A stretch of DNA of 64,000 nucleotides, taken from the NCBI GenBank assembly GCA_009760855.2, contig WPIO01000004.1:4582001-4646000 (forward strand). Direction: 5' to 3'. Both the position numbers and the translations under genes were made by a program. Every line of letters starts with the position of its first letter. The first letter of the stretch is position 1. The stretch is from Cristatella mucedo. Lineage: Eukaryota > Bryozoa > Phylactolaemata > Cristatellidae. Shown one piece after another: positions 26,181 to 37,800 of the stretch. The notes under the pieces were generated by a model that saw only the letters and a list, made by a program, of their open reading frames with translations, ran no database searches and was not told the origin of the DNA.

Positions 26181-26582
26181 GAGGCTTCGGATTTAGTCTC
26201 AGACAACGACGAACCGTCACGAAAGGCCGCGTCAGGTGATTAATAGAGAAAGAGATTTTGATTGCAGTACCAGCTTTGTCACTAGCAAGGATCATGCTTC
26301 CTTCGGCCTAGCGGAGAAGATGGGTCACAATCACATGCATGATTTATACTTATAATTTCTTTAAGTAGCGAGAAAATGTGTCCCAAAGTTAGCTGCCATG
26401 AGAGTGAAACTCAATCCTTGCAGTAAAGTAAATTTATAGTTTTATAGTGCTTCATAGGCCACATTCGCTTCTTATATTTCACGAGCGGTATACGACTGTC
26501 ACCGTTAGCGGACGTAGTACAGGCTCATTTGTGACCGTTCCTATACATTTGGATTTGCTACACGATTTTCTCACTGCCCATC

Positions 26583-26583
<1 letters not shown>

Positions 26584-26637
<54 letters not shown>

Positions 26638-26641
26638 TACA
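26584..26641. repeat. (TA)n microsatellite
   Basis: About 58 bp of TA repeats with one TGTA interruption. Confidence 0.97.
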
Positions 26642-26649
26642 TAGGTGGA

Positions 26650-28600
26650 TATATTTCGGATCTCGGTCCTTATACGAGGAAACACCTTAGTCATTAAAAG
26701 TGCTCACGTGAAGCGCAGTAATCTAATGACATTGATGTATGTATGATGCTTCTCAGTGTCCACTTTCCTACGAAGACTCCAAATATTGTCTTACGTTTAT
26801 TCACCCCTAAGACCTGCTCAGCGTTCCAGAATCGCCACCTCATCTGAAGACAAGCGTATATGAAATCCCTTCGCCAATACGCTGCTGCGAATACTTTCCC
26901 ACGCATCCTAAACATTGACATTGCTTTGGGGCAACATTTCGACCAACGAATTCACACATAAACCTAGCACATACTGGCATGTGCAAGTATTAGTGAACGT
27001 GCAGAAGTGCAATGCCATTATAAGCTCATTCAACATTTGACCTTTAGTGCAGAAATCGTCATCCCAACAGAATCTCAGCGGCTCACTACCCGCAGGCGAT
27101 CCGGCTCCTGCAGTAGCAAGCACACTTTCACTAAGTGCCACACTCGACAGTGAGGCCTAGATGTCGTAAACGTTCGCCACCGACACAGTGAACCATTGCT
27201 TACTATGCTGCACCTGCTGCTGCCTAACCAGCAGCTCATTAGCTAAAAGATCGAGGCGACTCGCAGTCAGCTAGTTCCCTTTGCTTTCTCGCTGTGCCTG
27301 TGGTACATTTCGTGGCTAATGACAACGGGAAATTTGTTTGCTATAACACTCCCGCATGGGGGACCTTTTCTCGTTTTCACCCGAGTGGTTCGCATACCTG
27401 CGTATGACTGACTGAGTGGCGTTGCCAACCAGGATTCCAAATAAACAATCGCTGCCTGAGAGTCTATAGCTCGCTTTTGAATTCTCGTCTCGGCATGTTC
27501 ATTTTGTACTTTTGCATGCTGATCTAACTGGGATACTTTGCTTTTAATAAGCAAATGATTATTATTTCTTCTGCGGCGAGTTGTAAAGCACCCGAACAAA
27601 GGTTAGGTTCCCATAAAACCCTACACATAAATGATATCGTTTATAATAACTTGCATCAAATTACTCCCCGTTATGACAAAACTACCTTTAATGGCAGGAT
27701 TGATACAGGGTTCAGCTCGGTGTAGTGAGTCTGAGACAGTCCAAGCTGAAGCGGATTATTCACTTAAATGTAGAGTTTCCTGTGAGTCACGTCGTAATTG
27801 TGATGGCACCTGTACATGTGTACGTGACTGGGTGTACTTCAGGAGTTTCCGCGGTTACAAAAATATCGATTCAGCCCAGCCTAGGCAACAGGCCAAATGG
27901 ACGGCGGAAGCAACATTATTCATCGGTGGGCGCAGTATCCGGCAGTCGCTCGCAGTTTCTGCGGTACCCACGTATCAGTGCAGGCGTGTATATTCAGCAG
28001 ATTTGGCAGCAGCATGGAATCATGTTGGGCAGATTGGCGGACGATTTAGAGGCATGGTCAGATGAGTTCAATGTGTAGTATTGCCTTCGCAGTGTCGACC
28101 GTGTAAGCCTTACAGACATTTGGTATAAGAATTTTAATACCAGCCCTCTGAATTTTACTTGCATTAAATTCGGATCACTATTAGAACGCAACAGATACTC
28201 AGAGCTAAGCCCTGCAGAACCGTCTATTGAGTTTTGCTGAAAAACTCAAAATCAAACTATGCGGGATCTCCATTACGGCTCACAGGGAGTAAGACGTAGT
28301 TTAAATTCACACTTATACGAATGTCCGGTTCTTTCAAACCGGTGACTTTGTTCAAAATAACAAGCGTCGACCGCCTCCTTGAAGGCGCGTTCAACGGCCT
28401 TTTAAAACGAGGATGGCATTTTAATATTTCTGGAGCTAAAATGAATAAAAAAAGTTTAGAGCAGGAAGTTGACTATATTTACATTTACAATATACGCTGC
28501 CGGATCGATACCGGACTCAACAAAACATAGTGTTAGAGGCACCAGAGTTTTCAAATGATAAAAGTGATCTGAACGGCTTACTGGTATTTGAATTTTCAGC
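26650..28600. other. No confident gene
   Basis: Frames of 65-144 codons occur on both strands (for example plus 27,631-28,065 and 27,725-28,078) without a recognisable domain. The segment coding YIQQIWQQHGIMLGRLADD (about 27,985-28,050) looks protein-like and could be a remnant of an exon or element, but no family can be named. Confidence 0.3.
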
Positions 28601-28611
28601 AGCACGTGCAC

Positions 28612-29945
28612 ACAAACCTATGCTACTGCTCTGCAATGGTTCTAGTCCTCTCTCAGTGGGAGACGCCACAGTGTTTATGTGAATGGACAAAGATCCTCCG
28701 AGGTACCTCTGAAATATGGGGTACCTCAGGGCTCCGTGCTAGGTCTGGTTCTTTTCACGGTCTATACTCTCCCTCTTGTCGATGTGATTGCCAAGCACAA
28801 TCTAGGTTTTTTACTTTTATGCGGATGACACTGAGTTGTACCTTTGATTTGATCCCTCCCAGCCATCGAGCACCTCCAACTCTCTCAACTCATTTGCTGC
28901 ATGTATTGATGACATCCGCACATGGATGGCAGCAAATTTTCTCAAATTGAACGATGATTAAACCAACTTACTAGTTATAGGCAAACCAACTGTGATTCAG
29001 AACTTGGAAAGGCTAACGCTCACAATTGGCTCTGCCAGCATATCTCCGGTCGAATCAGCTCGAAATCCACGTGTCATGTTCCAAAGTGACCTCTAGTTAG
29101 ACGACCACATCAGCTCCACAATCAAGTCTGCCTACTTTCAGATACATAACATTTCTAAAATTCGGGCTTTTTAGAAAAGGATACCACGTCTAAGTTGGTT
29201 CCTGCATTTGTGACATCCCGTCTTGACTTCTGTAACTCACAGCTTGCTGGCAGCATGTGCAATCAAACGCTTACAGCTGCTGCAAAACTCTGCAGCTAGG
29301 CTCGTCTGTCGTGAGCGTCTGTCGTGAGCATCACAACACTTCTCTCCGACCTGCATTGGCTACCAGTTAAGCAACGGATCGCATTCAAGGTTTTGTAGCT
29401 TACTTTTAGGTCACTTCATTCTTTGGCTCCAGTCTATCTCTCAGGTCTACTCCCCCACCAGGCCAAGCATCGCATCACCCGCTTTTCGGAATCCAACAGT
29501 TTACCAATACCTCGTACAAACCTCAAATCCTTTGGAGACCGTGCATTTAGTTCGTATGCTCCCAAAGCTTGGAACCTACTCCCGACTTGCGTCACAACAT
29601 CCCCTGACTTGACTACATTGAAAACGAACTTATTTTAAAACGAACTACATTTAAAACGAACTTACTAAAAGAACCTATTTAGGAGAGCATTTAGTGGGTC
29701 CCTGTGATTCGTCTTTTATATGCTTATGCGTGCTGATGCTGTGTATGCTGCCACTAACCACACTTGCATGCATGCTGACCGTGTGCATGTCACCCCTAAC
29801 ATATTATTCATGTTGTTTAGCAAGCATGATATTACTCACCATTCGACCGTGTTTCTTTTGCAGCAAACGCAAAGTGCCTAGAAAGAAACTGAGTTCACTG
29901 AAGGTGCTTTATCAAGTGTATTATTATTATTATTATTATTGTTAA
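28612..29945 (+). mobile_element. 5'-truncated LINE copy
   Basis: Plus strand, from the RT middle (ACTGCTCTGCAATGGTTC; the YADD-equivalent region near 28,800 is frameshifted) to the C-terminal region (29,423-29,638: [20 protein letters not shown]) and the 3' UTR. It ends TTTATCAAGTGTATTATTATTATTATT. Several stops. Confidence 0.9.
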
Positions 29946-30815
29946 ATGCTTCGGGATCCTGAGGGGCCAGAGATCAGCTGGGGGCCGTGGATAATTTTGA
30001 CTGGATAGTTTATATAATTTTATTGGACAACACTTATAACGAATGTTTTGAAGACGCTTAGCGAGGGCAGAGTTGGGGAAAATCTACTGGGTAACTGAAA
30101 TTTTATCATTCAAGTGTTTTGTTTGGACTTTTTGTGCGATTTTAGATTGGCGATTTTGATATTTAGAGAGTCTGGAAACGTTGGTATGGTATTTATTATT
30201 TATTACTATCGGTGAGAGGTATAATTAAAGGAACACTATTTAGGCTTATCTGCCACAAAACCTTCACAATCGTTACAACAAAATAATAACCTGTTAAAAG
30301 TCTTCATATGGTTTTACCACTAAAATGCATTTCTAGATTAGATAGCCATATATTTGGAAAGAGGCTATAACAGGCCAAATCACAATGTATAAATACATAA
30401 CTTAGTTCACTCATTGACGGCAATTTGGGTTCCTCTTTTTTATAGAGTCTAATGATTGTTTTAAGCTATTTTTGGGCTGCTTGTTGACAATGATCGATCA
30501 AGTGCGTGTAGACTACTTCATCTGCTACTATTAAAAAGGAAAGTGTTTCGAGTAGTTTTAGTAGTAACTAAGTAGTTCTTGATGAGTAGTTGAGGCTCAA
30601 GATGATAAGCGACGATAGCTCTGTAGCTTTGCGTTTCAACGTATCATCGCTAAAAAATTGATTAGTAATTTCGGAAAATCTTTATAAACTGCAAATACTT
30701 TATAATTTGCTCCATAGTTGTATCAATATATAGCCGTAGATTGATGTAGAGCTGCCCATAGCTTAGCTGCAACTTGACAGAAAGTTGCATTTATTTTCTT
30801 GACTGACAAGTTATC
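29946..30815. other. No feature seen
   Basis: AT-rich unique-looking sequence with no open frame, SINE or LINE match noticed. Confidence 0.5.
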
Positions 30816-30819
30816 ATAA

Positions 30820-31506
30820 ACCATAATTTAACTAGCTCCTTAGTTCTTTCTCGGCTTGATTATTGCAATTCCCTATGGGCTGGGCTACCCAAAAAAGGCG
30901 AGTAGGCCACTGCAGCTGACTATGAATATGGCTGCAAGGCTAGTCTTCAAGTCCCAGAAGTTTGAGCACGAGTCTCCTTTGCTAAAAGAGCTAAGATGGA
31001 TGCCGGTTGAGCAACGGATTCAGAGCAAGGTTCTTACGCTGACCCACAAGGCCCGCCACGGCTTGGCTTCTTCGTACCTAGCTGAACTGCTGCATCAGTT
31101 TCAGCCTGTTCTCGCCCTCAGGTCCTGTGTGGACAATAAATTAGCTGTCCCATTCCTCCTTCAAAGACCGTTGGCGACAGAAGCTTTAGCTCTGCAAGTT
31201 CTAGACTGTTGAACTCGCTTCCACAATTCTTACGCAACGACAACTACTCTCGTACTGCCGACTATGGCTCATCCTTTTCAGCGGTTCTGAGCTGCTACTT
31301 CCATGCTACTCACTACCTCAACTGCTCTCCTGACTCTGCTATGCTTCCCACTTTCTCTTTGTTGCGAGAGACGAATTCTTTTTGCTACCGAATGCGTACC
31401 GAAAGCCGCTTAGGCTGTGAGTGGGCTATACAAAACTCTCCTGCGTAACACCCAAATGGTTTTTATGACTTTGTGGAGTTACAGAGGGAGATACATTACA
31501 TTACAT
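30820..31506 (+). mobile_element. Second LINE family, 3' end copy 1
   Basis: The plus strand codes the C-terminal RT-associated region of another non-LTR element: MAARLVFKSQKFEHESPLL, LRWMPVEQRIQSKVLTLTHK, then in another frame NSLPQFLRNDNYSRTADYG. It ends TTGTGGAGTTACAGAGGGAGATACATTACATTACATC, an ACATT-type tail unlike the ATT tail of the main LINE. A sister copy is at 52,436-52,807. Confidence 0.85.
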
Positions 31507-31786
31507 CAACACTTCCAGAGCAAGATGTCTGTCCAGTTTGTAATTATCCATGGGTGCCTTTCACCATCTTGCTCGTACTTGATGAAATCGTTGTAGTATG
31601 CCTTATTGGAGTCCCTCTTGCGAGATGTACCACCAGTTTGCGATTACAAATCATTCTTAATCAGGATCATATTAATAGTACTAGATCTTTTATGTGTCGT
31701 TATATTGTATGGCAGTTGAGGGATTTAGATTCCCTTTTATCAGGATAATTTTTGAGGCGGTACCATTAGTTATTCTTACTATTGCC

Positions 31787-31925
31787 GAGCTGGTTTGGTC
31801 TAGCGGTTAAGGTGCTCGCCCCGACCAAGGTCTGACTGAGGTCGTGGGCTCGAGCCACAAGGCATATGTGAAGCGTCTGAATAGAGATTAAGTTCTCTTG
31901 GGGCGCTATATAAATGAATTATATT
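31787..31925 (+). mobile_element. SINE family B, full-length-like
   Basis: A tRNA-like head: GAGCTGGTTTGGTCTAGCGG with A-box-like TAGCGGTTAAGG, and GTGGGCTCGAGCC at the B-box position. The tail AGAGATTAAGTTCTCTTGGG.GCGCTATAT resembles the 3' end of the resident LINE (AGAGATTAAGTTCTCTGAGG.GCGCTTTAT). It interrupts copy 2 relative to copy 1 at about position 205. Confidence 0.8.
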
Positions 31926-32194
31926 TTTTAAATTTTTTATTCGTGAATGCAGGCTGCATCTGTCAGTAATTTTTATCATCGCTGTAAAATTAAGCAAACC
32001 GATGACGTGCTCACAATAGTAAAATCGCAGAACAAATCAAACCATAATTTCTAAACCTGATCCATAAACTGTGTAATCGCGAAAACCAGGTTCCGATCTT
32101 AGGACCAGTGAGGTTTTGCTTTACTAGTGTCAAGGGATTACTTGGGAGACAAAAAATAATAGGGTTTGGTTTACAAGACTTGAGATGGCAGATA

Positions 32195-32440
32195 ATATAA
32201 GATCTCTGTGGATAGTACAAAAACTCGGTGGATAGTACAAGATCTCTGTGGATAGTACAAGATCTCTGTGGATAGTACAAGATCTCTGTGGATAGTACAA
32301 GATCTTAGTGGATAGTACAAGATCTTTGTATATAGTACAAGATCTCTGTGGATAGTACAAGATCTCTATTATGGATAGTATAAGATCTCTGTGGAAAGCA
32401 CAAGGTCTCTGTGGATAGTAAAAGATCTCTTGGAGCTCCG
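32195..32440. repeat. 20-bp satellite array 3
   Basis: About 12 copies of the unit GATAGTACAAGATCTCTGTG, the same satellite as at 470-1,090 and 4,430-4,785. It is shorter and more homogeneous and has no LINE insertion. Confidence 0.95.
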
Positions 32441-33049
32441 GTGAGTTGCTTTGCACCTGAAAAAGGCATTATATAGGAATGTGAAACTATTTATTGGTCA
32501 GTCTAATTTCACTCTGAAACTAAAATAAATATGATTATAAATATTTAATCTCTTCATGATCAGGTTTTCTTTTTGCAACGCGACATTTTGCTAGATCACC
32601 ACATACGTTCCATGGGCATTTCCTCGAAATTTAAGCTTCCTATTTAATTTTGTGTTTTTGATAAAAAAAAAATACTGTGTCGCCTCATTTTGCCACGTGC
32701 AGTTCTGACTACACTTTAGGTATCTCAGCACCCAAGAATTACCCGTCATCGCCATGACTCGATCGAATTATGTACAAGTCTTCAGTTCGTCTTTTTACCT
32801 CGAACGTTTATTTATATTTCTGACAACATTTTTTACCTTTAGACGTGTGTTTATCACTTCCAGAATTACCGAAACAAGTAAATCAGCACCAGCTGAGATG
32901 GTTATTATCCTCGACTTACAGTAATTTCATTGGAATTTTGTGACCAATCTATCCCTCAAGCTATTTACTTTGTTTAGGAGAGTTGAACTGAGAGAGTTTG
33001 ATGAGATGAAAACCTGGCAGGGAAAAATCATTAGTATAGCTGTGTGTAC

Positions 33050-33405
33050 TCTGGATAGAAGTGAAAGCCTGTATTGCGCTTGGAAATTGCATCGGCCAGA
33101 GGGAGAGTGTACATCATACAAAAAGGTGGACCAAGCACAAAGCCCTGGCATACCACTTACTTATTTTGGATTATTTCTACCAGCAGACGTCAATGCTTTA
33201 AACTCTCCTAAAGAGTTAGGAGCTAAGCAATGGCAGTGCAGTGTCAGCAATGCCCAGGCGAGTTGAGGAGCGCTCCATGATGATCAATATTGCAAACACT
33301 GCTGTACGATCTAGCAAACAAGCATAGAGACATTACCCGAATCTGCATTCCTGAGATGGTCGTTAGACGCCTGAGTCATGCTGACTCTGAGGAGTGATTT
33401 TCTAA
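33050..33405 (-). mobile_element. Old LINE fragment, duplicate of 5,380-5,622
   Basis: Minus-strand RT region (GAAGTGAAAGCCTGTATTGC on plus) continuing to GGAGTGATTTTCTAAACCAGA. It is more complete than the copy-1 counterpart. Near-identity between the two large copies begins at its end. Confidence 0.7.
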
Positions 33406-35078
33406 ACCAGATCTTTTCTTACGTGCTACGTTTGAAGTTTTAACATTAGAGTTTATTTAATGAGCCAATCCTTTTTCCAACAGTTTTGCACTCAATGACA
33501 GCAGGGGAACATTTAATTTGTGTTTGATTGCGACAAACAATCTACTGGCCGTTGCTCTTGGGGTGTGCCTACGACTGCGGGAGCATGCAGCTTAAAAGAG
33601 AGCGTCCAGATTGCGTCCAGATTTTCAGTAAAAAGGAAACTTTAGCACTGCCATGTGTGCTGCACGCACTCAGATTAATGATTCGCTACAATGCAGCCAA
33701 AAGCTATCTCTTAGCAATCTGTTCCTGATAGAGATCGATTGGGATTAGGTCCCACTTACTCGGCTCCTGTGATCGCCAAGTTACTGCTGCCAGTAGAGTG
33801 CAGGAGACGTTGGTTTTTAGCATAACCTGCCTCTTGAACAATGTATGCTAGGAATGCTCAAGCTATCCCATTTCTTTAGTACAGTCTACGATACAAGTCA
33901 CCAATGACTCTAGATCATTTAGTGATAAATATAGAACGGCAGCATTTAAAATGGAGACTTGCATTGCATAGCAGTGAGATCGCAGTCAACACATGAATGC
34001 AAATGACCTGCCCGAACCTATTCTGATATAAGGTGAGATGACCTCGGTGGATGGCTGAACGATTGGCCAAGACTCAGATGATTCGTGTCTAATGAGAGGC
34101 AGGTGCAAAGTGTCTAGATAACATTAGGACCCATCGTGGGCAAAGTTTTGTCTGGCTCATGATTCCCATTGGCCCAGTCAGCATCTGTCTGGCCGAGTCC
34201 GAGAGCAGGAAAAGTGGCATTTCAAGATATGTTCCAGTAGATTCGTCGTGTAGAGTCTAGTGCTGCTGGGAAACGGCAAATGGGGAGACCAGTGCCTGGG
34301 ATGACGTACGTATATAGTTGGGGTTAGGGGGGTAAGTACGCCACCATGGCAGTGCCGACAACGCCTTATCAGATACGTGTCTCTAGATCCGGGTTTCTGC
34401 GTTCAGGCGAACACATGTGCCTTCGTCACGATTTTCTCGTGCTAGAATTATAGCTGAGCAAGATTAAGCATGAATAAATGTGCAAGATCGCCAGATTTTT
34501 AGACACGAAGAGACTAGACGGAATAGGGATAAACTATTATGGTTTACGGTCGCGTCTGATTCACTACCAATACACACCCTATAATTGAACTGTAAGCAGC
34601 AGTGGGCTATTAGCTAGGTGGTGTTGTTTGCCTAAACCAGGGAGGCACATGTCACAACCGTCACCCCAATAGCTTAAATAACGCTTTTACTGCTCAACTG
34701 CACAACAAACGTTGGCAAATTAATAAGGGTCACCGTTTCCGGAAAGCAAAGCCGGCGGAGTAGCATTATGAAATTATTAACCGGTCGAGTTATTTAACCA
34801 AGAGGCTGTAAAAGACACCCTCTTTTCCTAATTTAAAAAAAATTAAAACAGCCGGAATAAAAAAACACATGCCCAGATAATTATTCATAGGTAGATCAGT
34901 TCATGTGGGATTGTCATGGAGGCATTCCGACAGAGTTCTGAGAATTCTGATTGAAGAATGCAATCGTTTTCAGGAAGTTGTTCGGAGTGTTTTTAATGGT
35001 AGCAGTGTTCATATGTATATATTCCAGAATTTTCTACGGTTAAGGCATTCGCTCGAGCAGTGTCTTATGACCTCGACA

Positions 35079-35214
35079 ATGCTTAAGTATACTGCTGTCG
35101 TCTGCTCTCTACTGTGTCTGGTGGCCCTATCGCTAGGCAATGACGATAGTAGTACTGATGAAGTAGATGATGCCGAGAACGATAAAGATACTAACAAAAT
35201 TGATCCGGAAACAG
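35079..35214 (+). CDS. Secreted acidic Asp-rich protein, exon 1 (signal peptide), copy 2
   Basis: First coding exon of a predicted 144-residue secreted protein joined as 35,079-35,214, 36,266-36,358 and 37,555-37,760; all introns are phase 1 and the frame is open throughout. It codes a signal peptide MLKYTAVVCSLLCLVALSLG followed by a short Asp/Glu/Ser/Thr-rich propeptide-like region (DEVDDAENDKDTNKIDPETG). The donor is CAG|GTGAGT. Start chosen because it puts the hydrophobic segment at the very N-terminus; ATG at 35,067 is an alternative, and the frame is open further upstream to 34,905. It differs from copy 1 by one Gly-to-Asp change after the signal peptide. The family is not recognised. 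The mature protein is extremely acidic with Cys and Tyr, a composition seen in Ca2+- or mineral-binding extracellular proteins. That role is inference. Confidence 0.65.
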
Positions 35215-36265
35215 GTGAGTGACCTTCGAAGGATCCGCTCTCGAGGTTAACCCGTCAATTAATATGGGTTTAGCGATAATATTGCAGCTTTAGGTGAAAG
35301 GAGAATTCTAATTAACGTGAGTACTAGAAAATAAAACTCGGAAGTTTTTACATGCATTTAAATCGCATGGATTGTTAATTTAATATAATCTGCTAGTATG
35401 CTGACGTCGTGAAGTGGTCATGCTAATTGACTATTTGAGCTATTTTATAATTCACTTTTTTGAATAAGTATATAAGTTCCAATTATTAAAGGATCTCTGA
35501 GTTCCTTGTATTTTGAAAGAATATATTCTTTAATGGAGACAATTGGTGCAAAAATCAATGGCGTGGTTGGTTGGCAATCGCTGACAAAGACGCTAAAGCA
35601 CACATGGGATTCCCGTCTAGCTTCACTTGCACTTTAGTAGCCATCGAACCTAATTTTCGCAATCGTCGCTCGTGCCAACTGCTGGCAGAACCCCTTTCGT
35701 ACTTGCCAACGATGTCCCGGATCCTCTCACGGCTCTCAGCACGTGCTTTCCTACTGCCTACTTCCTGCTCCCTCTCCGGCTTAACTTGTTGAGAGCCGTT
35801 CCTTGCCCGTACCAGAATGTCTTGAGATCGGCCGGCCTTCAGCTCCAGAGCAGTGCAAGTCTGGAACTCACGCTTACCAGCCGAGACACTATATGCGATG
35901 AACTGGCCGAACTTACGTCGCAGATTAATATTCGCGCATTCTGCTCAACCTTTGCTGTAGCCCGTGTTACTTGCGAGATGACTACCAAAGCAGCAGCCCT
36001 GTGTATCATTGATACGGGCGTACAGGGGAAATATCCTGTATGCCCCCCTGCAAGTACTAAATGATAACCTTTGACGCTCCGCTGCACCTATAGAAACGAG
36101 ACTGTTGAATCACATAGCATTTATTACTTATTTGTTGTGTCTTTTACTAGCTTGTATAAGCGGTATTACTCGGGCTTGTCATCTTATTTGGTTTATTGCT
36201 GTTTGGCAGCGTCCTATCCGCCCTTGGTAAAGACCTGGCGTTCAATTGCGGACGATTCTTTTTAG

Positions 36266-36358
36266 GTGACTATAAAAGACAAACACCTATTATCGCAAAA
36301 GATACTGTAACCATTAAAATAGTATCAAACGGCAAAGATAGTGTTGTGGCACCAAAAG
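36266..36358 (+). CDS. Exon 2, acidic secreted protein copy 2
   Basis: Exactly 93 nt (31 codons) between acceptor TTCTTTTTAG and donor GTAAGA, phase 1 at both ends, so it is symmetric and skippable without a frameshift. It codes DYKRQTPIIAKDTVTIKIVS and then NGKDSVVAPKG, a basic, beta-prone linker between the acidic N-terminal and C-terminal parts. The copy-1 counterpart carries an extra A. Confidence 0.65.
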
Positions 36359-36371
36359 GTAAGATGCCTGC

Positions 36372-36506
36372 TCTACACGACTGAGGTCGTACATTCGAAT
36401 TCCTGCAGTGTGCGATCCTTTACTGCCAGCTGCAAGCAGTGCTGATAGCCATTAAGGTTCTTAAAACGCTATAAAAATGAGGCTGTAGATCAGCTACTAT
36501 AAGTCA
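36372..36506 (+). mobile_element. SINE family A fragment (duplicate)
   Basis: The same insertion as at 8,588-8,722. It was carried by the core duplication and lies in intron 2 of the acidic-protein gene. Confidence 0.7.
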
Positions 36507-37554
36507 CTCCCAACGGCTCACTCTTTTTTTGCACTTTTTTTTCAAGATTTCCGTTACTATGCGAATGCGGTGCCACGTGAAATACTTAAGATAATACTTG
36601 TATCAATATATATATATATATATATATCCCCCTGAGAGTCTTATTTTCTATCTCTAGTACATATCTACCGTATCTAATAAATATCTAGAACAAATCTAGT
36701 AAATACCTATCATACATCTAGTAAACATCTACCAAATCTAATTTGATAGATAGTAATGAGTAACCGGTCGAGGAGAAAGTTGGTGCGTCTTTCGAGAGCA
36801 AATTAGTTGTCACTACACTTACAGGTGTGTACACAGCAACCAAGACTTCAAATGAGCCCTACGGAACAAGCCATCAGCAGTGGCTTACAGTTACCTACGG
36901 TTGTTGGATCTCATGACCAGCGAGTGTCTGGGATCCTTTCAACGTAAATTGCAAGATTGTCTGCTCACAGTTCCAGCGCAACGGCAGTCAGCTGTTCTGA
37001 ATTTTCAACCCATGGCTTAGCTTTCATTTGGAGTTGTGAGCGACCGTTCATTCAGTCACCCTCTATTACATTTATTGTTATTGCATTTTCCCCTAAGAAT
37101 GTAGCGCCAAACTAAGAAGACCCACAAGCAGTGGTTGTCCCACCGAGCGATTGGAAAATCTCGCTGGTCAGAACTGAGTTGATCTGCACCGAGTTGTAGC
37201 ATGTCTAGGTTGTCCCCCTCCCACACACCCAGTTGACCTGCACCGAGTAATTTACGCGGATTCGTAGCCCGACGGATTTTTCCGCACCGAGAGCCACAGC
37301 GATCCATACTTTGTTGCAATCAAATGCAATGCAATCCCGTGGACGCTTGTCAACTCTTTTCAATTCAAATGGTTGAAATAGCCAGAGTGAACGTGATACG
37401 CAAAGACGATTGCTCTGCTGCAGCTCTGCTCACATCAGGCTGCCTCGCTAGTAGTAAGCTGCGAAATCTTATTGAAAGTTGCCATGCGCTTGTGGCATCA
37501 GCATTTGTCGATGCTTGCTGCATTCGCGTGAGCACTGCCACATGACCTGTGCAG

Positions 37555-37760
37555 GGCCTGCAAAGAAAAAGCCCAAGCATCCTCGCCATGACTGCGAAGA
37601 CGATGACGACTGCGATGATGACTACGACGATGACTGCGATGACGAATACGAGGACTGCGACAATGACTACGAGGATGCAGATGACGATGACTGCGACGAA
37701 GACAATGAGGACTGTTATGATAACGATGATGATTACGATGGCGAGAGCGATGATGATTGA
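37555..37760 (+). CDS. Exon 3, acidic Asp/Cys/Tyr-rich tail, copy 2
   Basis: Acceptor CCTGTGCAG, phase 1 entry, TGA at 37,758-37,760. It opens with the basic block PAKKKPKHPRHDC, then about 50 residues composed almost only of Asp, Glu, Cys and Tyr, ending GESDDD. Cys and Tyr recur every 4-8 residues. Relative to copy 1 it has in-frame deletions within the repeat and a few substitutions, as expected for a repeat that changes length by slippage. Confidence 0.65.
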
Positions 37761-37794
37761 GACGATAGTTATGTTCCATCTGGGAAGCTAGGTG

Positions 37795-37800
37795 AATAAA
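37795..37800 (+). promoter_or_regulatory. Poly(A) signal AATAAA
   Basis: A canonical hexamer 35 bases after the stop codon of acidic-protein copy 2, conserved with copy 1. Confidence 0.5.
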
